NCBI GenBank assembly: GCA_018873225.1
Contig: JAEILZ010000003.1
Span: forward strand, 2,356,001 to 2,420,000
Source of the DNA: [Phialemoniopsis] sp. UDSM-2020
Taxonomy: Eukaryota > Ascomycota > Sordariomycetes > Thyridiales > Thyridiaceae
DNA: 64,000 nt
Direction: 5' to 3'
Shown: one piece after another, positions 32,560-42,980 of the stretch
How positions within the stretch are numbered: position 1 is the first letter of the stretch
How the letters are laid out: each line of letters opens with the position of its first letter
Made by a program: the position numbers and the translations under genes
The notes under the pieces: generated by a model
Told to the model about the DNA's origin: nothing
Databases searched by the model: none
Seen by the model: only the letters and a program-made list of their open reading frames with translations

Positions 32560-35500
32560 ATGGAGCACGCCTGGCTAGACTCTCTGTCCGAGGACTGGGT
32601 TTCCCAACTCGGTTCAGATACCTCACACCCCGCCCAAGCATTTTCGCTGCCGAGATCATCGAAGCGTCATTTATCCAGACGTCTTTCGAAGGGTATGCAG
32701 CCCAGGCCAACGCGCCCCGAGTTTGGAACGATACAATCGCATTCAACGCGGTCAGACAGCAGCAACATTCTGAGCGAAAGGAGTGCCAACGAAATCAACA
32801 TCCCTCTGTCACATCGCGGTCCTTCCAAGCTTTCACAAGAGCTCAAGGCTTCAGCACGCGCCCAGGCTCCACACCGCTCGGTATCCGTGTCAACGACAGA
32901 CTCCGTTGTTCACAACACAGTGGACCGCAAGTCCTCAGGCGCAGCTTCTAAGGGCAACGGTGAAACTCCAGAATGGAAGCGGAGGTTGATCTATGGGGAT
33001 CTTTCGTATGGAGAACAGCGGGACCTATTCACCTCGGCGGCCACAGGCCTCGAAAACATGTTCAAGCCACCTGTCGCGGAAGGCGACAATGTTGAAGATA
33101 CCGGAAACGAACAGTACGAGGAGGAGGAATATCAGGCACAGCACGAGACCACAATGCCCTCAAGCCCTCCCATTCATGCGAGAGAGGAGTCTTCCATACC
33201 AATTCACATTGATGACTCCGTGGCCCAGCAATTGGAAGGGAAAACCGACCGACCCAGAACGAGAATGATGCAATACAGGATGAACGACGAAGAGCCGTCC
33301 GATCTGGTTGCAGACACTGATCCTTACGGGGGATCTGAGGAGGCGGACGTACTCTCAGATCCCGGCATGGCTTCGGTCACCTCTCTGCCCGCCACACTTG
33401 ATGAGTTCGCCGCTTCGCGGAAGATCAGCGGACAAAGTGTTTTACGCAATGAAGACTTCAGTCCCATCGTCCTCACACATCGAACTCCTGGTGGTGCACG
33501 GGCTGGTCTGGCATCTCTGGATGTTCAGCCACAGGACCTCAGACAACGTTTGGAGAAACTTCGCCTCAATCAATTAAGGCTCGCTGGTGAGATTGATAGT
33601 GTCACAAATTCCTCTCTTCCCTCGGCGGCATTTGTCCCCTCCAACGTTGAGAACACGAGGGAATTTGAGAAAATGGGTGGCTTCATCAATTTTCGCAGAG
33701 GTGGACGGTCTGCCGAGGGCTCATTCCAGCACAGACCTCTGAGCCCTCCACTACCCACGGACACGTCTGAAATGCTTCCGGAGGAGTCCTTGCAAGCGAG
33801 TACGCCGAAGCAATTCCCTACCGTTAGGGTTGAGCAGCCTCACGTGCCGCAGACAGAGTTCCCATTTGGTAGCCCTCCCCTCCCAAGGGCACCGAACCCG
33901 AGTCCTGTGAAGAAGGCTGTCTCGGGACAGCCAGGCGGGGGGAGTCCGCTGAAGCTATTTGGCCCTTACGACACTTTCACCAACCAGACCCTCATGCGGC
34001 GAATCAGTCAATTCGAGGACCAGATCTCCAATGGCTCTGAGACTTCCGTTAGGGACTCTGCATTGCAACCGGGAGCACCAGAGGTGTCACGCACGGAGCA
34101 GGACAGGGCCTTCGTGGCAAGTTCGCAGAAGCCAGCTCTTCGACAGCCTTCCCTGCCATCAGCCCGATTTGGTGCTGGCGAGCTCGATGGCTACGAGTTT
34201 CATGAAGATATCTCGTTGAATTCAGAGGACGCATCGGCTCTCGACAGAGAGAGTAGGGACCATGAGAACACGTTTCCGCTCGGTCCCCAGGAACAGCCCC
34301 ATCTGTTCTCAGACGACAGCGTTGGCGACGATGCGACGCCCAACGAGAGCAGTAGTTTAGTGATTTCAAGGAGACGACAACGGTCCAGCACTGCCAGCAC
34401 AACTCATTCAGCGGAGGCCCGTGTGCCCCTCGATAACGGTGACCCGTCCGCGATGACGCTCCCGACACATGGCAGTATTGCTGTGTCAACCCCTAGACGA
34501 CGCGATGCTGGGTCAGACAGCAAGAGACCGAGAACATCGCCTTCAAAGGACCCCACGCCCAAGCGACGTCGGACTCTCCACAAGTCCGATATCGCCTATG
34601 CCGCTAGGGAGTATGGCTTTGCCTTTGACCCGGTGCAATCCTCCCATCAACAAATGCAGTCGGCGATCGGGAGGAAACGAAGGGATGCCAAGGATGGAGA
34701 TCTACAACAGCTAGCAAACCCCAGTGTGCTCGCGGCACGTCAGATATTACGCCCTCGCACCCCAACTCCAAGTCAGCGGTCCTCGTTACAGAGGGAAGCA
34801 CATCCATTTGAAGCGGATGGCGAAGGAGCATTGCCCACCACGCACCCTGCGCCTTCACCTCGATCACATGCTTCCAAATCCAATGATACTACCGAAGGGA
34901 CCGACCGCAAACCTTCGATCAGGACAGAAGACTTCATCAATGAAGCCAACAAGATCATGGCAATCATTCGAAATAGAGCCGGCGTTCAAAGTGGCCTTGC
35001 TAGCCTTGAAGAGTCCGATATGGAGCATGGTGCGACACCGCAAGATGATCCGGAAGATTCAGTGCAAGAATCCACCAGAGAGCCACTCTCGCGGCCACCA
35101 AGTCGCGAGGGGCGTCCTATTCCTCGAGTCGCTCCTAGACAGGAGGACCCGGAGCTGATCGCACGCTTGAAGAAATATGAAGAGCGCAGCGACATGGGTG
35201 ATGTCATCAACTCCTCTGTCCGCTCGATGAGCTTAGCACAGGATGCTATCAGAGCAGCGAAGCAAGTTGAAGAAGACATACGACATACTATCAGAAATAG
35301 CACTGCAAGGCTCAACATTGATCACCACGAAGAGATTATCAGTGATCCGCCAAACATCAGAATCTCCATGAACCCTGCCAAGGTCGGACCTCAAGCTGGC
35401 CAGAGCTTCGAAGGCGGTGACAGTCTGCGAGATGGGCTCCATTCACAAGGATCTTCATCAGGACACTCCACCGGCAGGTCCATCCCTACAACATCGTCCA

Positions 35501-38067
35501 GGGGCTCCGAGTCGAAGAGAACGATTGCCCCTGAAACTGTCTCTCACCTGATCCCGGACCAAGTGGGCAACATGTTTCTCGATAGGCAGCACAACATCTG
35601 GATCAAGAGGAAAAATCGCGAGCCTTCCAAGGAGATGCATAGCGTCCTCCCATCTGAAATGAGCGAAGATGATCCCTTCGCGGACATCCCGGATCTGTCT
35701 GTGGATATGACCATGGAGCTTCGCAATCTGGTGCGAAAAGCGGCGGCTGAGGATGGAAAGCTATCGGACCTTGAAGATATCTCTGATCTGACCCGTTCCT
35801 CTATACGAGCGCTGCTCCGGAACACAGCTGGGCTTCCCAACGATTCTAGATTCTCTACCGTTCCCAAGGCAACTACGGACGGAGATCCTTCGATTCTATC
35901 ACCAAGTCGACTTATGAGTCAGTTTGCTGAGACCAGTGATGATGAGGTTGAACATGAAATCGGCATTTACGAGGATCGCAAACAATACGATACCCCTAGA
36001 AGGAAGAACCTTACCATCAGTTTCTCATCGCCAATCGCTTCCATCATCCAGGATGTCGTTGCAGATGGCCATCATGAGACTAGTTCTGACGAAGGGGACG
36101 AAGTCTCATACGTGCGGAAGAGTGAGAGCGATCACGGTCCTGTCAAAACGAGGAACCCTGCACGTGTCGTCTCGCTGAAGGCCCGAAGCACTTCGGTGGG
36201 CTCCGCAAAGCCAGTCTCACTCAGAGGGGAGACATTCATCCCGAGGCCAGTGTCGCGGATCGATGAGAGGGACGAAGAGTCAAATCCTGGCGCTGATATC
36301 TCGAGAAATCAGGAGCTAAGCGTCATCGGCGACGAACAAAGGTCGATTTGCATTTCTAATGATCAGCGCCAAACGAGCGTCAGCTTCGTCGTGGCAACCC
36401 CCGCTCGGCCCAAGGCTCGGTTTCAACCTGACACTGATGAAGTGTTGGCTGAATACGTGGGAATGCTGTCGTTGACACCGTTGTCAGAATTCACGATCCA
36501 CGATCAGTCAATGGGTCTTGAAGCCAGCTACGTTCTCGGCAACCGGCACTTGGTTACTGGTGAAGGAACGAAGCGGATCATGTCTCAGACGTTGAGGGAT
36601 CTTGTGGACCGCCTTACGGAGGTCGAACCTTTCTTGCCGCAGTGGGAAGAGATGGAGGAGCTCAAGATTCAAGACAAACAGCTTACGAGCTTACACATGC
36701 TGGACGAGTTTTGCGGTCGCTTGGTGACTGTCGATGCCTCTGACAATGCGATCCGAAATGCCAGCGGCATTCCCAGCTCGGTGCGCAATTTGAGAATTGT
36801 TCGCAACCAGCTGTCAGAACTCACCGCATGGGGTCATCTTGCCAACCTGCAGTATCTTGATATCTCGAACAACGATATCAAGACATTGTCTGGCCTGAAG
36901 AATCTGGTGCATCTTCGCAGCGTCAGGGCTGACAACTGCAACTTGAGAGACATCAATGCGCTCAAGGGACACGACGCGCTTCAATCCTTGAGGGCACGGA
37001 ACAATCAGATCGCCCACGTCGACTTTGACGGGACGAAACTGCAACGGCTAACAGATTTGGACCTTGAAGGAAACCAGCTTACCGAAATTCTCAATCTTGA
37101 CCAGCTACCTTGTCTGTCCTCGCTCAATCTCCAGAACAACAAGCTTGAGTCACTCTTCACTCAGCTGGATCATCAGCTGAGCTCACTCCGAGTCCTCAAA
37201 GTCAGTGACAACGGACTTAGAAGCCTGGATGTCACACCCATGCCATCGCTGCACGTTCTTTACGCCGACAGAAATCAACTCGTCACCGTCACGGGGTTTT
37301 CGGCGACTCCGCGACTGGATAGTTTGTCGCTGAGAGAACAGCTGGGCTCGACTTCACTTGATGTGTCGACTGTGTACTACGCTTGCGAGGTCCGCAAGTT
37401 GTACTTGTCCGGGAACCTCCTGAAGAAGTTTGAGCCTTTTACGGAGTTTCTCAATCTGCAGCTGCTCGAGATGGCCAACTGCGGACTGGAATCACTGCCT
37501 GGGGACTTCGGTCTGTTTATGCCCAATTTGAGAAAGCTCAACATCAACTTCAACGCGATGGCCGATCTCAAGTGTCTACGGTACATTCCACGGCTGAAGA
37601 GGCTCTTCGCCGCTGGGAACCGACTTGCCGATGCGTTGACAACAGTCGAAGTCATGTCCGAATTCCCCTTCCTCGCGGAAGCGGACTTCAGGGACAACCC
37701 GATCACTCAGGGCTTCTATAGCCCTATACAGGTCGTTGCGCCAGTCGATCAAAAACCTGTTGTTGATCCCTTCTTGCTACCCGATGCGGATGTGGGACGG
37801 GATCAGGCATATTGCAGTCGTCTGGACCTGGGGACTGGGATGCGCCGTCGAATCTACGAGCAGATCTATGGGGATTCGTGTCGTCGGCTGAAAAAGTTAG
37901 ACGGCCTTCCATCGCGAAAGGAGGTTGCCAAGATTAGAGACTCTGTTTGGATGGCCTTGACCATGAGAGGTATAATCCCTTGCGAGGAAGGGGCTTTGTT
38001 GGAGGGGGGCGAGCCAGAAGAACAGGCGGAAGAAAGCCGATGGGCGGCAGAGGACAGCTTTGCATGA
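32560..38067 (+). CDS. Nud1/Cdc11-type leucine-rich-repeat scaffold (mitotic exit / septation initiation)
   Basis: Single exon, 1,835 aa. The N-terminal 1,350 residues are disordered and Ser/Glu-rich. The extreme N-terminus MEHAWLDSLSEDWV is a conserved-looking start. From about residue 1,360 to 1,715 there are leucine-rich repeats of the SDS22-like type, for example LKIQDKQLTSLHML, LQYLDISNNDIKTLSGLKNL, LTDLDLEGNQLTEIL and LSSLNLQNNKLESL, closed by a cap with RRIYEQIYGDSCRRLKKLDGLP. A very large disordered N-terminus with a C-terminal LRR is the layout of budding-yeast Nud1, fission-yeast Cdc11 and Aspergillus SepK. These anchor the mitotic-exit/septation kinase cascade at the spindle pole body. 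The assignment is by architecture and LRR style. Other LRR proteins of this size are rare in fungi. No intron is needed. Confidence 0.85.
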   Translation: MEHAWLDSLSEDWVSQLGSDTSHPAQAFSLPRSSKRHLSRRLSKGMQPRPTRPEFGTIQSHSTRSDSSNILSERSANEINIPLSHRGPSKLSQELKASARAQAPHRSVSVSTTDSVVHNTVDRKSSGAASKGNGETPEWKRRLIYGDLSYGEQRDLFTSAATGLENMFKPPVAEGDNVEDTGNEQYEEEEYQAQHETTMPSSPPIHAREESSIPIHIDDSVAQQLEGKTDRPRTRMMQYRMNDEEPSDLVADTDPYGGSEEADVLSDPGMASVTSLPATLDEFAASRKISGQSVLRNEDFSPIVLTHRTPGGARAGLASLDVQPQDLRQRLEKLRLNQLRLAGEIDSVTNSSLPSAAFVPSNVENTREFEKMGGFINFRRGGRSAEGSFQHRPLSPPLPTDTSEMLPEESLQASTPKQFPTVRVEQPHVPQTEFPFGSPPLPRAPNPSPVKKAVSGQPGGGSPLKLFGPYDTFTNQTLMRRISQFEDQISNGSETSVRDSALQPGAPEVSRTEQDRAFVASSQKPALRQPSLPSARFGAGELDGYEFHEDISLNSEDASALDRESRDHENTFPLGPQEQPHLFSDDSVGDDATPNESSSLVISRRRQRSSTASTTHSAEARVPLDNGDPSAMTLPTHGSIAVSTPRRRDAGSDSKRPRTSPSKDPTPKRRRTLHKSDIAYAAREYGFAFDPVQSSHQQMQSAIGRKRRDAKDGDLQQLANPSVLAARQILRPRTPTPSQRSSLQREAHPFEADGEGALPTTHPAPSPRSHASKSNDTTEGTDRKPSIRTEDFINEANKIMAIIRNRAGVQSGLASLEESDMEHGATPQDDPEDSVQESTREPLSRPPSREGRPIPRVAPRQEDPELIARLKKYEERSDMGDVINSSVRSMSLAQDAIRAAKQVEEDIRHTIRNSTARLNIDHHEEIISDPPNIRISMNPAKVGPQAGQSFEGGDSLRDGLHSQGSSSGHSTGRSIPTTSSRGSESKRTIAPETVSHLIPDQVGNMFLDRQHNIWIKRKNREPSKEMHSVLPSEMSEDDPFADIPDLSVDMTMELRNLVRKAAAEDGKLSDLEDISDLTRSSIRALLRNTAGLPNDSRFSTVPKATTDGDPSILSPSRLMSQFAETSDDEVEHEIGIYEDRKQYDTPRRKNLTISFSSPIASIIQDVVADGHHETSSDEGDEVSYVRKSESDHGPVKTRNPARVVSLKARSTSVGSAKPVSLRGETFIPRPVSRIDERDEESNPGADISRNQELSVIGDEQRSICISNDQRQTSVSFVVATPARPKARFQPDTDEVLAEYVGMLSLTPLSEFTIHDQSMGLEASYVLGNRHLVTGEGTKRIMSQTLRDLVDRLTEVEPFLPQWEEMEELKIQDKQLTSLHMLDEFCGRLVTVDASDNAIRNASGIPSSVRNLRIVRNQLSELTAWGHLANLQYLDISNNDIKTLSGLKNLVHLRSVRADNCNLRDINALKGHDALQSLRARNNQIAHVDFDGTKLQRLTDLDLEGNQLTEILNLDQLPCLSSLNLQNNKLESLFTQLDHQLSSLRVLKVSDNGLRSLDVTPMPSLHVLYADRNQLVTVTGFSATPRLDSLSLREQLGSTSLDVSTVYYACEVRKLYLSGNLLKKFEPFTEFLNLQLLEMANCGLESLPGDFGLFMPNLRKLNINFNAMADLKCLRYIPRLKRLFAAGNRLADALTTVEVMSEFPFLAEADFRDNPITQGFYSPIQVVAPVDQKPVVDPFLLPDADVGRDQAYCSRLDLGTGMRRRIYEQIYGDSCRRLKKLDGLPSRKEVAKIRDSVWMALTMRGIIPCEEGALLEGGEPEEQAEESRWAAEDSFA

Positions 38068-38521
38068 GGATCAGACTTCATGTTTGTTTCTTCCTTTTTC
38101 GTTACTTGTACATTTTAGAGCGCTGCTTTCGTGGTGATCTGTTTTAGAGGCGTTGGTGGGAAAAGAGCATACCAGGATGGTAGAGCATGGCCATGATGAC
38201 AGATACTTAATGACAAACATTGATCAACGAAGAATGAAAAAGAGACCATTGGATGATACAGTCAAATCTTGAGGGTATCACTGGATGTGAATACTAAGAC
38301 AGAAAAGGGAACATTGAACTGTAAAAGGTGATGTTAGTTTCACGTGAAGGTGAGGAAGACCAGCGTGTAAGTGCGGTACTAAACCCGAAGTATTGCCGAT
38401 TGCAACAATGATGTGTCGCCTACTTAAGTACTTCACGCGTGTCCAAAAAGTTCCATCTCAATCAATGCCCCACCAACAACACTGATCGTTGCCCAAATAC
38501 CTGCCATCAGTCATTTGCAGC
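38068..38521. other. Intergenic region between NUD1-CDC11 and ALG2
   Basis: About 450 bp with the 3' end of one gene and the promoter of the next. A six-codon upstream frame (38465-38485) lies shortly before the ALG2 ATG. No repeats. Confidence 0.4.
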
Positions 38522-40038
38522 ATGGCTGGGAAACCAGGAAGCAGGACGGTGGTCTTCTTCCACCCAGACCTGGGCATTGGAGGCGCAGAGCGACTCGTCG
38601 TAGACGCAGCGGTCGGCCTTCAGAATCGGGGTCACCGGGTCGTCATCTTCACCAGCCATTGCGATCCCCAGCATTGTTTTGAAGAAGCTCGTGATGGTAC
38701 GCAAGATGCCAAGCTATAGCTAGAATTCTCTTGCTGCACTGCTAACAAGTGTGTCCTTACCAGGTACTCTCGACGTCCGCGTGCGTGGCAACACCCTTGT
38801 CCCCCCTTCGATCTTCTCGCGCTTCGCCATCCTGTGCGCCATCCTCCGACAGCTGCACCTCATTCTACAAGTTTCCCTCACCTCCGAGCTCTCGGCGCTG
38901 CAGCCAACCTCTTTCTTTGTGGACCAGTTGTCTGCCGGGCTGCCGTTACTCCGATTCCTCCACCCAAAAGTAGGCATCTTCTTCTACTGCCACTTCCCAG
39001 ACTTGTTATTGGCTCAGGGCCGAACCAAGTGGTGGAAGCGGGCCTATCGGCTGCCCTTTGACGCGCTGGAGCAATGGAGTATGAGCTTTGCGGACACCAT
39101 TGCGGTGAACTCCAAGTTTACGAGGGGTGTGGTCAGTGAGACGTGGCCGAGATTGGCAGGGCAGAAGGAGCTTCAGGTCGTGTACCCATGCATCGACACC
39201 AAGCCCAAGAAAGAAGCGGCCGGTCCTTCTGGCGACCTGGTCTGGAATGACAACAACATTATCCTGAGTATCAACCGTTTCGAGAGGAAGAAAGACGTGG
39301 CACTGGCCATCCGGGCTTTCGCAGGGCTCCCGAAGGAGAAGAGGAAGGGCGTGAGGCTTGTTGTTGCTGGTAAGTGCAGGACCCAATGTATCCCGGTCTC
39401 AAATCCCAGTACATTTAGCTAAGCGCTCTGCAGGCGGTTACGATAACAGAGTGGGCGAAAACGTCGGCTATCACAAAGAGCTTGTGGCCCTCGCCGACAG
39501 CCTTGGGTTGAGCAATGCTACGACCAAGACCGTAGTCACGGCACTCAATGTACCCGAGAAAGTCGAGGTTCTTTTCCTGCTTTCGGTCCCAGGGGCGTTG
39601 AAGAACATGCTACTCAACTCTGCTCGCCTACTCGTCTACACGCCGGCCAATGAGCACTTTGGCATTGTGCCTTTGGAGGCCATGCTATCCGGTGTTCCCG
39701 TCCTGGCATGTAACACGGGAGGTCCCACAGAGACCGTTGTGGAGGGCGTTACTGGATGGCTCAGATCTCCAAACGAGGTTAGCCAATGGACCGATGTGAT
39801 GGATACCGTCCTCAACAAGATGTCTGCCAAGGAGAGGGCAGCGCTGGCCAAGGCAGGACCTGAGAGGGTCAGGAACAACTTTGGTGACGTGCAGATGGCG
39901 GAGAGGATTGACCTGCTTCTTTACAAGATCGAGGATTTGAGTGCAAAAAGGTCGTCCAATAAAGCTGCAGTAGCCTTGTGTTTGGTGGGCGGCCTGGTCC
40001 TACTGGGGGCACTGATCACGGCGATGGCCAAGAGGTAG
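38522..40038 (+). CDS. ALG2: Alg2 alpha-1,3/1,6-mannosyltransferase
   Basis: Three exons (38522-38696, 38764-39369, 39434-40038), introns 67 and 64 bp, 461 aa. It belongs to glycosyltransferase family 4 and adds the second and third mannoses to the lipid-linked oligosaccharide on the cytosolic face of the ER, an essential N-glycosylation step. Visible landmarks are the N-terminal [19 protein letters not shown], the segment [29 protein letters not shown] at the start of the second Rossmann domain, and the E-x7-E catalytic motif EHFGIVPLE (about residues 333-341) followed by GGPTETV. A hydrophobic C-terminal segment (about 437-457) fits a membrane anchor. Length matches the family. Confidence 0.95.
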
Positions 40039-40323
40039 TAGGCAAGCACCTGAGGCACAACATGTCCCGATAGATACCCCATTGTTTTAGTCTTTCTAGA
40101 TAGATATTCACTATCAACGACGATTTACGTGCCTTGTCAAGTCCAAGGCTTATGTCTCTCTTGCACAGAGGACTGTATAGTTTCCCATAAACAAATGCTT
40201 GGCAGTGCAGTGTTGAGCACCCTTGCCACCTTAGGAAGTAGTTATATCAAGAAAGTGTCACACCAAGTAGATGGGACTTGCAAGGAGTTTACCGGTTCCC
40301 CATCCATCACCATTTCACCCGTG

Positions 40324-40487
40324 CAAGTAGGTGTCAGAAAGGTTGACGGTTTTGGATCAATCTCTACCTATTTACTAACAAGCTGAATGATCCATATGCA
40401 CTTAGGTAGTGGGATAATCCTGGGTGATCAGTTATGAATTGAGGTAGATTGAGAAGGCAAACCGTCAACTAATCTGTCACCCACTTG
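40324..40487 (+). mobile_element. CAAGTGGGTG miniature inverted-repeat element (copy C)
   Basis: 164 bp, the best preserved plus-orientation copy. Ends are CAAGTAGGTGTCAGAAAGG and CTGTCACCCACTTG, with GTTGACGGTTTTG and AAACCGTCAAC completing roughly 30-bp inverted repeats. The core reads TTAGGTAGTGGGATAATCC. CCGTG is duplicated on both sides (40319-40323 and 40488-40492). No coding capacity. Confidence 0.92.
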
Positions 40488-41273
40488 CCGTGGTAGGTAG
40501 ATCGGTTCCATATCACTTGGGAGTCGAGGCTAGCGCCTCCAGTGATTCAAGCGAGAAGGTGGTCCACTTGGTGACCCTGCTGTCTTCCGGAGGAATGGCG
40601 CCCCGCCCCAAGAGACCCGAGCCCATGGTACTGGTGGACGGACTTCCCTTGAGGCATACCAGGGGCCAGTGTCGCTCGCTTCTGTACGAAGTAGGTCCCC
40701 GGACCAGAGACGCTCGAGGGGGTCCTTGAGTAGTTCGTGCGGGATCTATTCTACTGCATATCGTGCCTTACCTGGCAAGATATGGTTCCCCTTGCCGGCC
40801 AGAAGTTCGACTTTGGAAATCTTCCATCGTCTTGAAGGAGCTGTTGCCCAAACCCTCGGCGACATGAAACGCGACATCGAGATTCCACCCATATGCAGAA
40901 AAAGCAAAGACTCATATGCGTCATATTAATCCGGACCAATGATCCCTTACCTACACGGCCACCAATGCCGACTTTAACACACAAATTTCCTCCAGTCTCC
41001 AGTCTACTCTGTACTTCCCAAGACGGGAGGAAAGGATAGCATAACCTCGAGACGGGGAACATCCAAACCCGGTTACGAGGTACACTCATTGGGCATCAAT
41101 GGCAAATCTCTCTTCAGGTCTCAAATTGCGGTACAGATATCTGTATGGATTTCTCTGGTGAACTACTTTTTAGGTTCTGTTTAGACCGCATTATAAGAGA
41201 AAAAGTCGTTGTTTTTGTACAGTGAATACTTACCCACAGCACGGACTGTCCACCCGGTAGCACCATTCCGGGG

Positions 41274-41440
41274 CAAGTGGGTGACAGATTAGTTGACGGT
41301 TTTCCTCGTGAATGTGTACCTCAATTATCAACTGATCACCCAGGATTATCCCACTACCTAAGAGCATATGGATCATTCAATTTGTTAGTGATTTGGGTAG
41401 GAATTGACCCAAAACCGTCAACCTTTCCAACACCCACTTG
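41274..41440 (-). mobile_element. CAAGTGGGTG miniature inverted-repeat element (copy D)
   Basis: 167 bp, in opposite orientation to copy C, 0.8 kb away. Ends CAAGTGGGTGACAGATTAG and CCTTTCCAACACCCACTTG; core ATTATCCCACTACCTAAG. CGGGG flanks both ends (41269-41273 and 41441-41445). By eye most positions match the reverse complement of copy C. Confidence 0.92.
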
Positions 41441-42308
41441 CGGGGCTCTTGGTGTCTATGGGAGTGAACATGGATGAGAAAGGCGTTTGGTCCTGTCACT
41501 TCGCCTGGCCGACTCACGGGCTTGGGGATACCCAGCTCTCCGGTTCCAGCCAAGGACGCCATGACTGGCTAGGCAATCGAGCCGTTCTCTTCAGAGCTGA
41601 CACCCATGGAAAGCCAACGCAACGACCCTTGAGTCCCAAGGGTCGGTATCATGGGCATTCGGACGGCGCGTGAAGCGCGTCTCAGTGTGGATTTCTGCCA
41701 GGGGCTCTGAAGACTGCGGCGCGCGCGCGGAAACCGGAAGGTTACTGTTTGCTGTGAAAGCAGGGGATTGCTCATTTGTGTGGCACCTGCATGCTGGGCA
41801 GACCAATTTCCGCCCCCGGCTCCTACTGTAAACGTGATGGTAATTAAGGACAAGCATGGATCCATTCTGTTCGGTTCACACATTTCATCGTACTCCGTAC
41901 TCCGTACATGCATGCAGATGCAGACATCAATCTGTCAGGACATGCAGCAGAAGACGCAGGGAAGATTGGACACAATGTCGGATGAATAAGCGAGGGGTTC
42001 AGCTGTTGCTTGTTCGCAATTGCCTCGAGAAATCGTCCCACGTTAGGAGGGAAAACCGAGGCATCACCAGGGCGTTGTAGTGTTGGTGCACATGCCTAAA
42101 GCTCGTAGAGACGGTGTTGTATTTGTATTTTTTTGCGTAAAAACGAGATATGACATCCTCGAATGAAGAAGAGAGGGTTTGAAATAACCTGCCCGATAAA
42201 TACAACATTTGACATGTGGCCGTGCCGCTAAATTCTTTCCCAATAAAGGTTTGTTACCACAGACACCTTAACCTCCCTCCGTCTCGTTCCACAGAGGGCA
42301 TTGGGCTG

Positions 42309-42324
42309 TACTCCGTACGGAGTA
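42309..42324. repeat. Perfect 16-bp palindrome TACTCCGTACGGAGTA
   Basis: Perfect inverted repeat just left of miniature-element copy E. The half-site TACTCCGTA recurs nearby at about 41888-41903 (twice, overlapping), 43688 and 44219. Confidence 0.85.
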
Positions 42325-42330
42325 GGTATT

Positions 42331-42540
42331 CAAGTGAGTATCAGAAAGGTTGAGGGGTTAGATCAATTTCTACCCGAAGTACTAACAAACAGAATGATCT
42401 AAATATGCTGAGATAGCGGGGTAAACCTGGGTGATCAGTTATGAATTGAGGTAGTTGATTGCATCGAGAAGGCAAACCGTCAACGACTACTGCGTAAGTA
42501 CGTAGGTACTTACCCAAGGACCTAATCCGTCACCCGCTTG
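42331..42540 (+). mobile_element. Miniature element copy E with an internal palindromic insertion
   Basis: 210 bp. Both ends are recognisable (CAAGTGAGTATCAGAAAGG and CCGTCACCCGCTTG) and the internal GATCAGTTATGAATTGAGGTAG matches copy C. The core is degraded (GATAGCGGGGTAAACC). The right inverted repeat is split by about 37 bp holding the near-palindrome GTAAGTACGTAGGTACTTAC (42493-42512). No 5-bp target duplication remains. Confidence 0.85.
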
Positions 42541-42864
42541 GAGAATGAGGACGAGAGTTGGGCGAAAATGGAGCGACCCTGGTCCCTGCGCCGTTACGAA
42601 GGAACGGGCAATGATGTTCACGATCCTCGGCTCCGTCTCGCACCTAGTGGTCCTGACCACGTGCGCCCAGAGAACTGACAAACTGCTAACAGCGCGCTTG
42701 TGGCCTGCCAACTCGATTGACAGTACGGGCGGTCCTTGCACTTAGCATTTGACGTATTGGCACTATGTTACCTTGGCCGAGCAGGACTCAGGAGGGTTAT
42801 TTAACCTCTCTCCACCTCGGTCTACCAAAATGTAAAGAATGCTAACGTACTTTAGATAGATGGC

Positions 42865-42980
42865 CAGGTGTGTGACAGATCAGTAGCCTCCATACTTACA
42901 CAACCATTAGAGAGGATTATCCCACGACCTAAGCGTGGAAGGAGTGTTCAAAACCTGTCTGCTGTTCTCACACCTACTTG
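42865..42980 (-). mobile_element. Diverged miniature element (copy F)
   Basis: 116 bp. Ends CAGGTGTGTGACAGATCAG and TTCTCACACCTACTTG still form an inverted repeat, and the core ATTATCCCACGACCTAAG is kept. Flanking parts are shortened, and no target duplication is visible. Likely an older copy. Confidence 0.7.
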
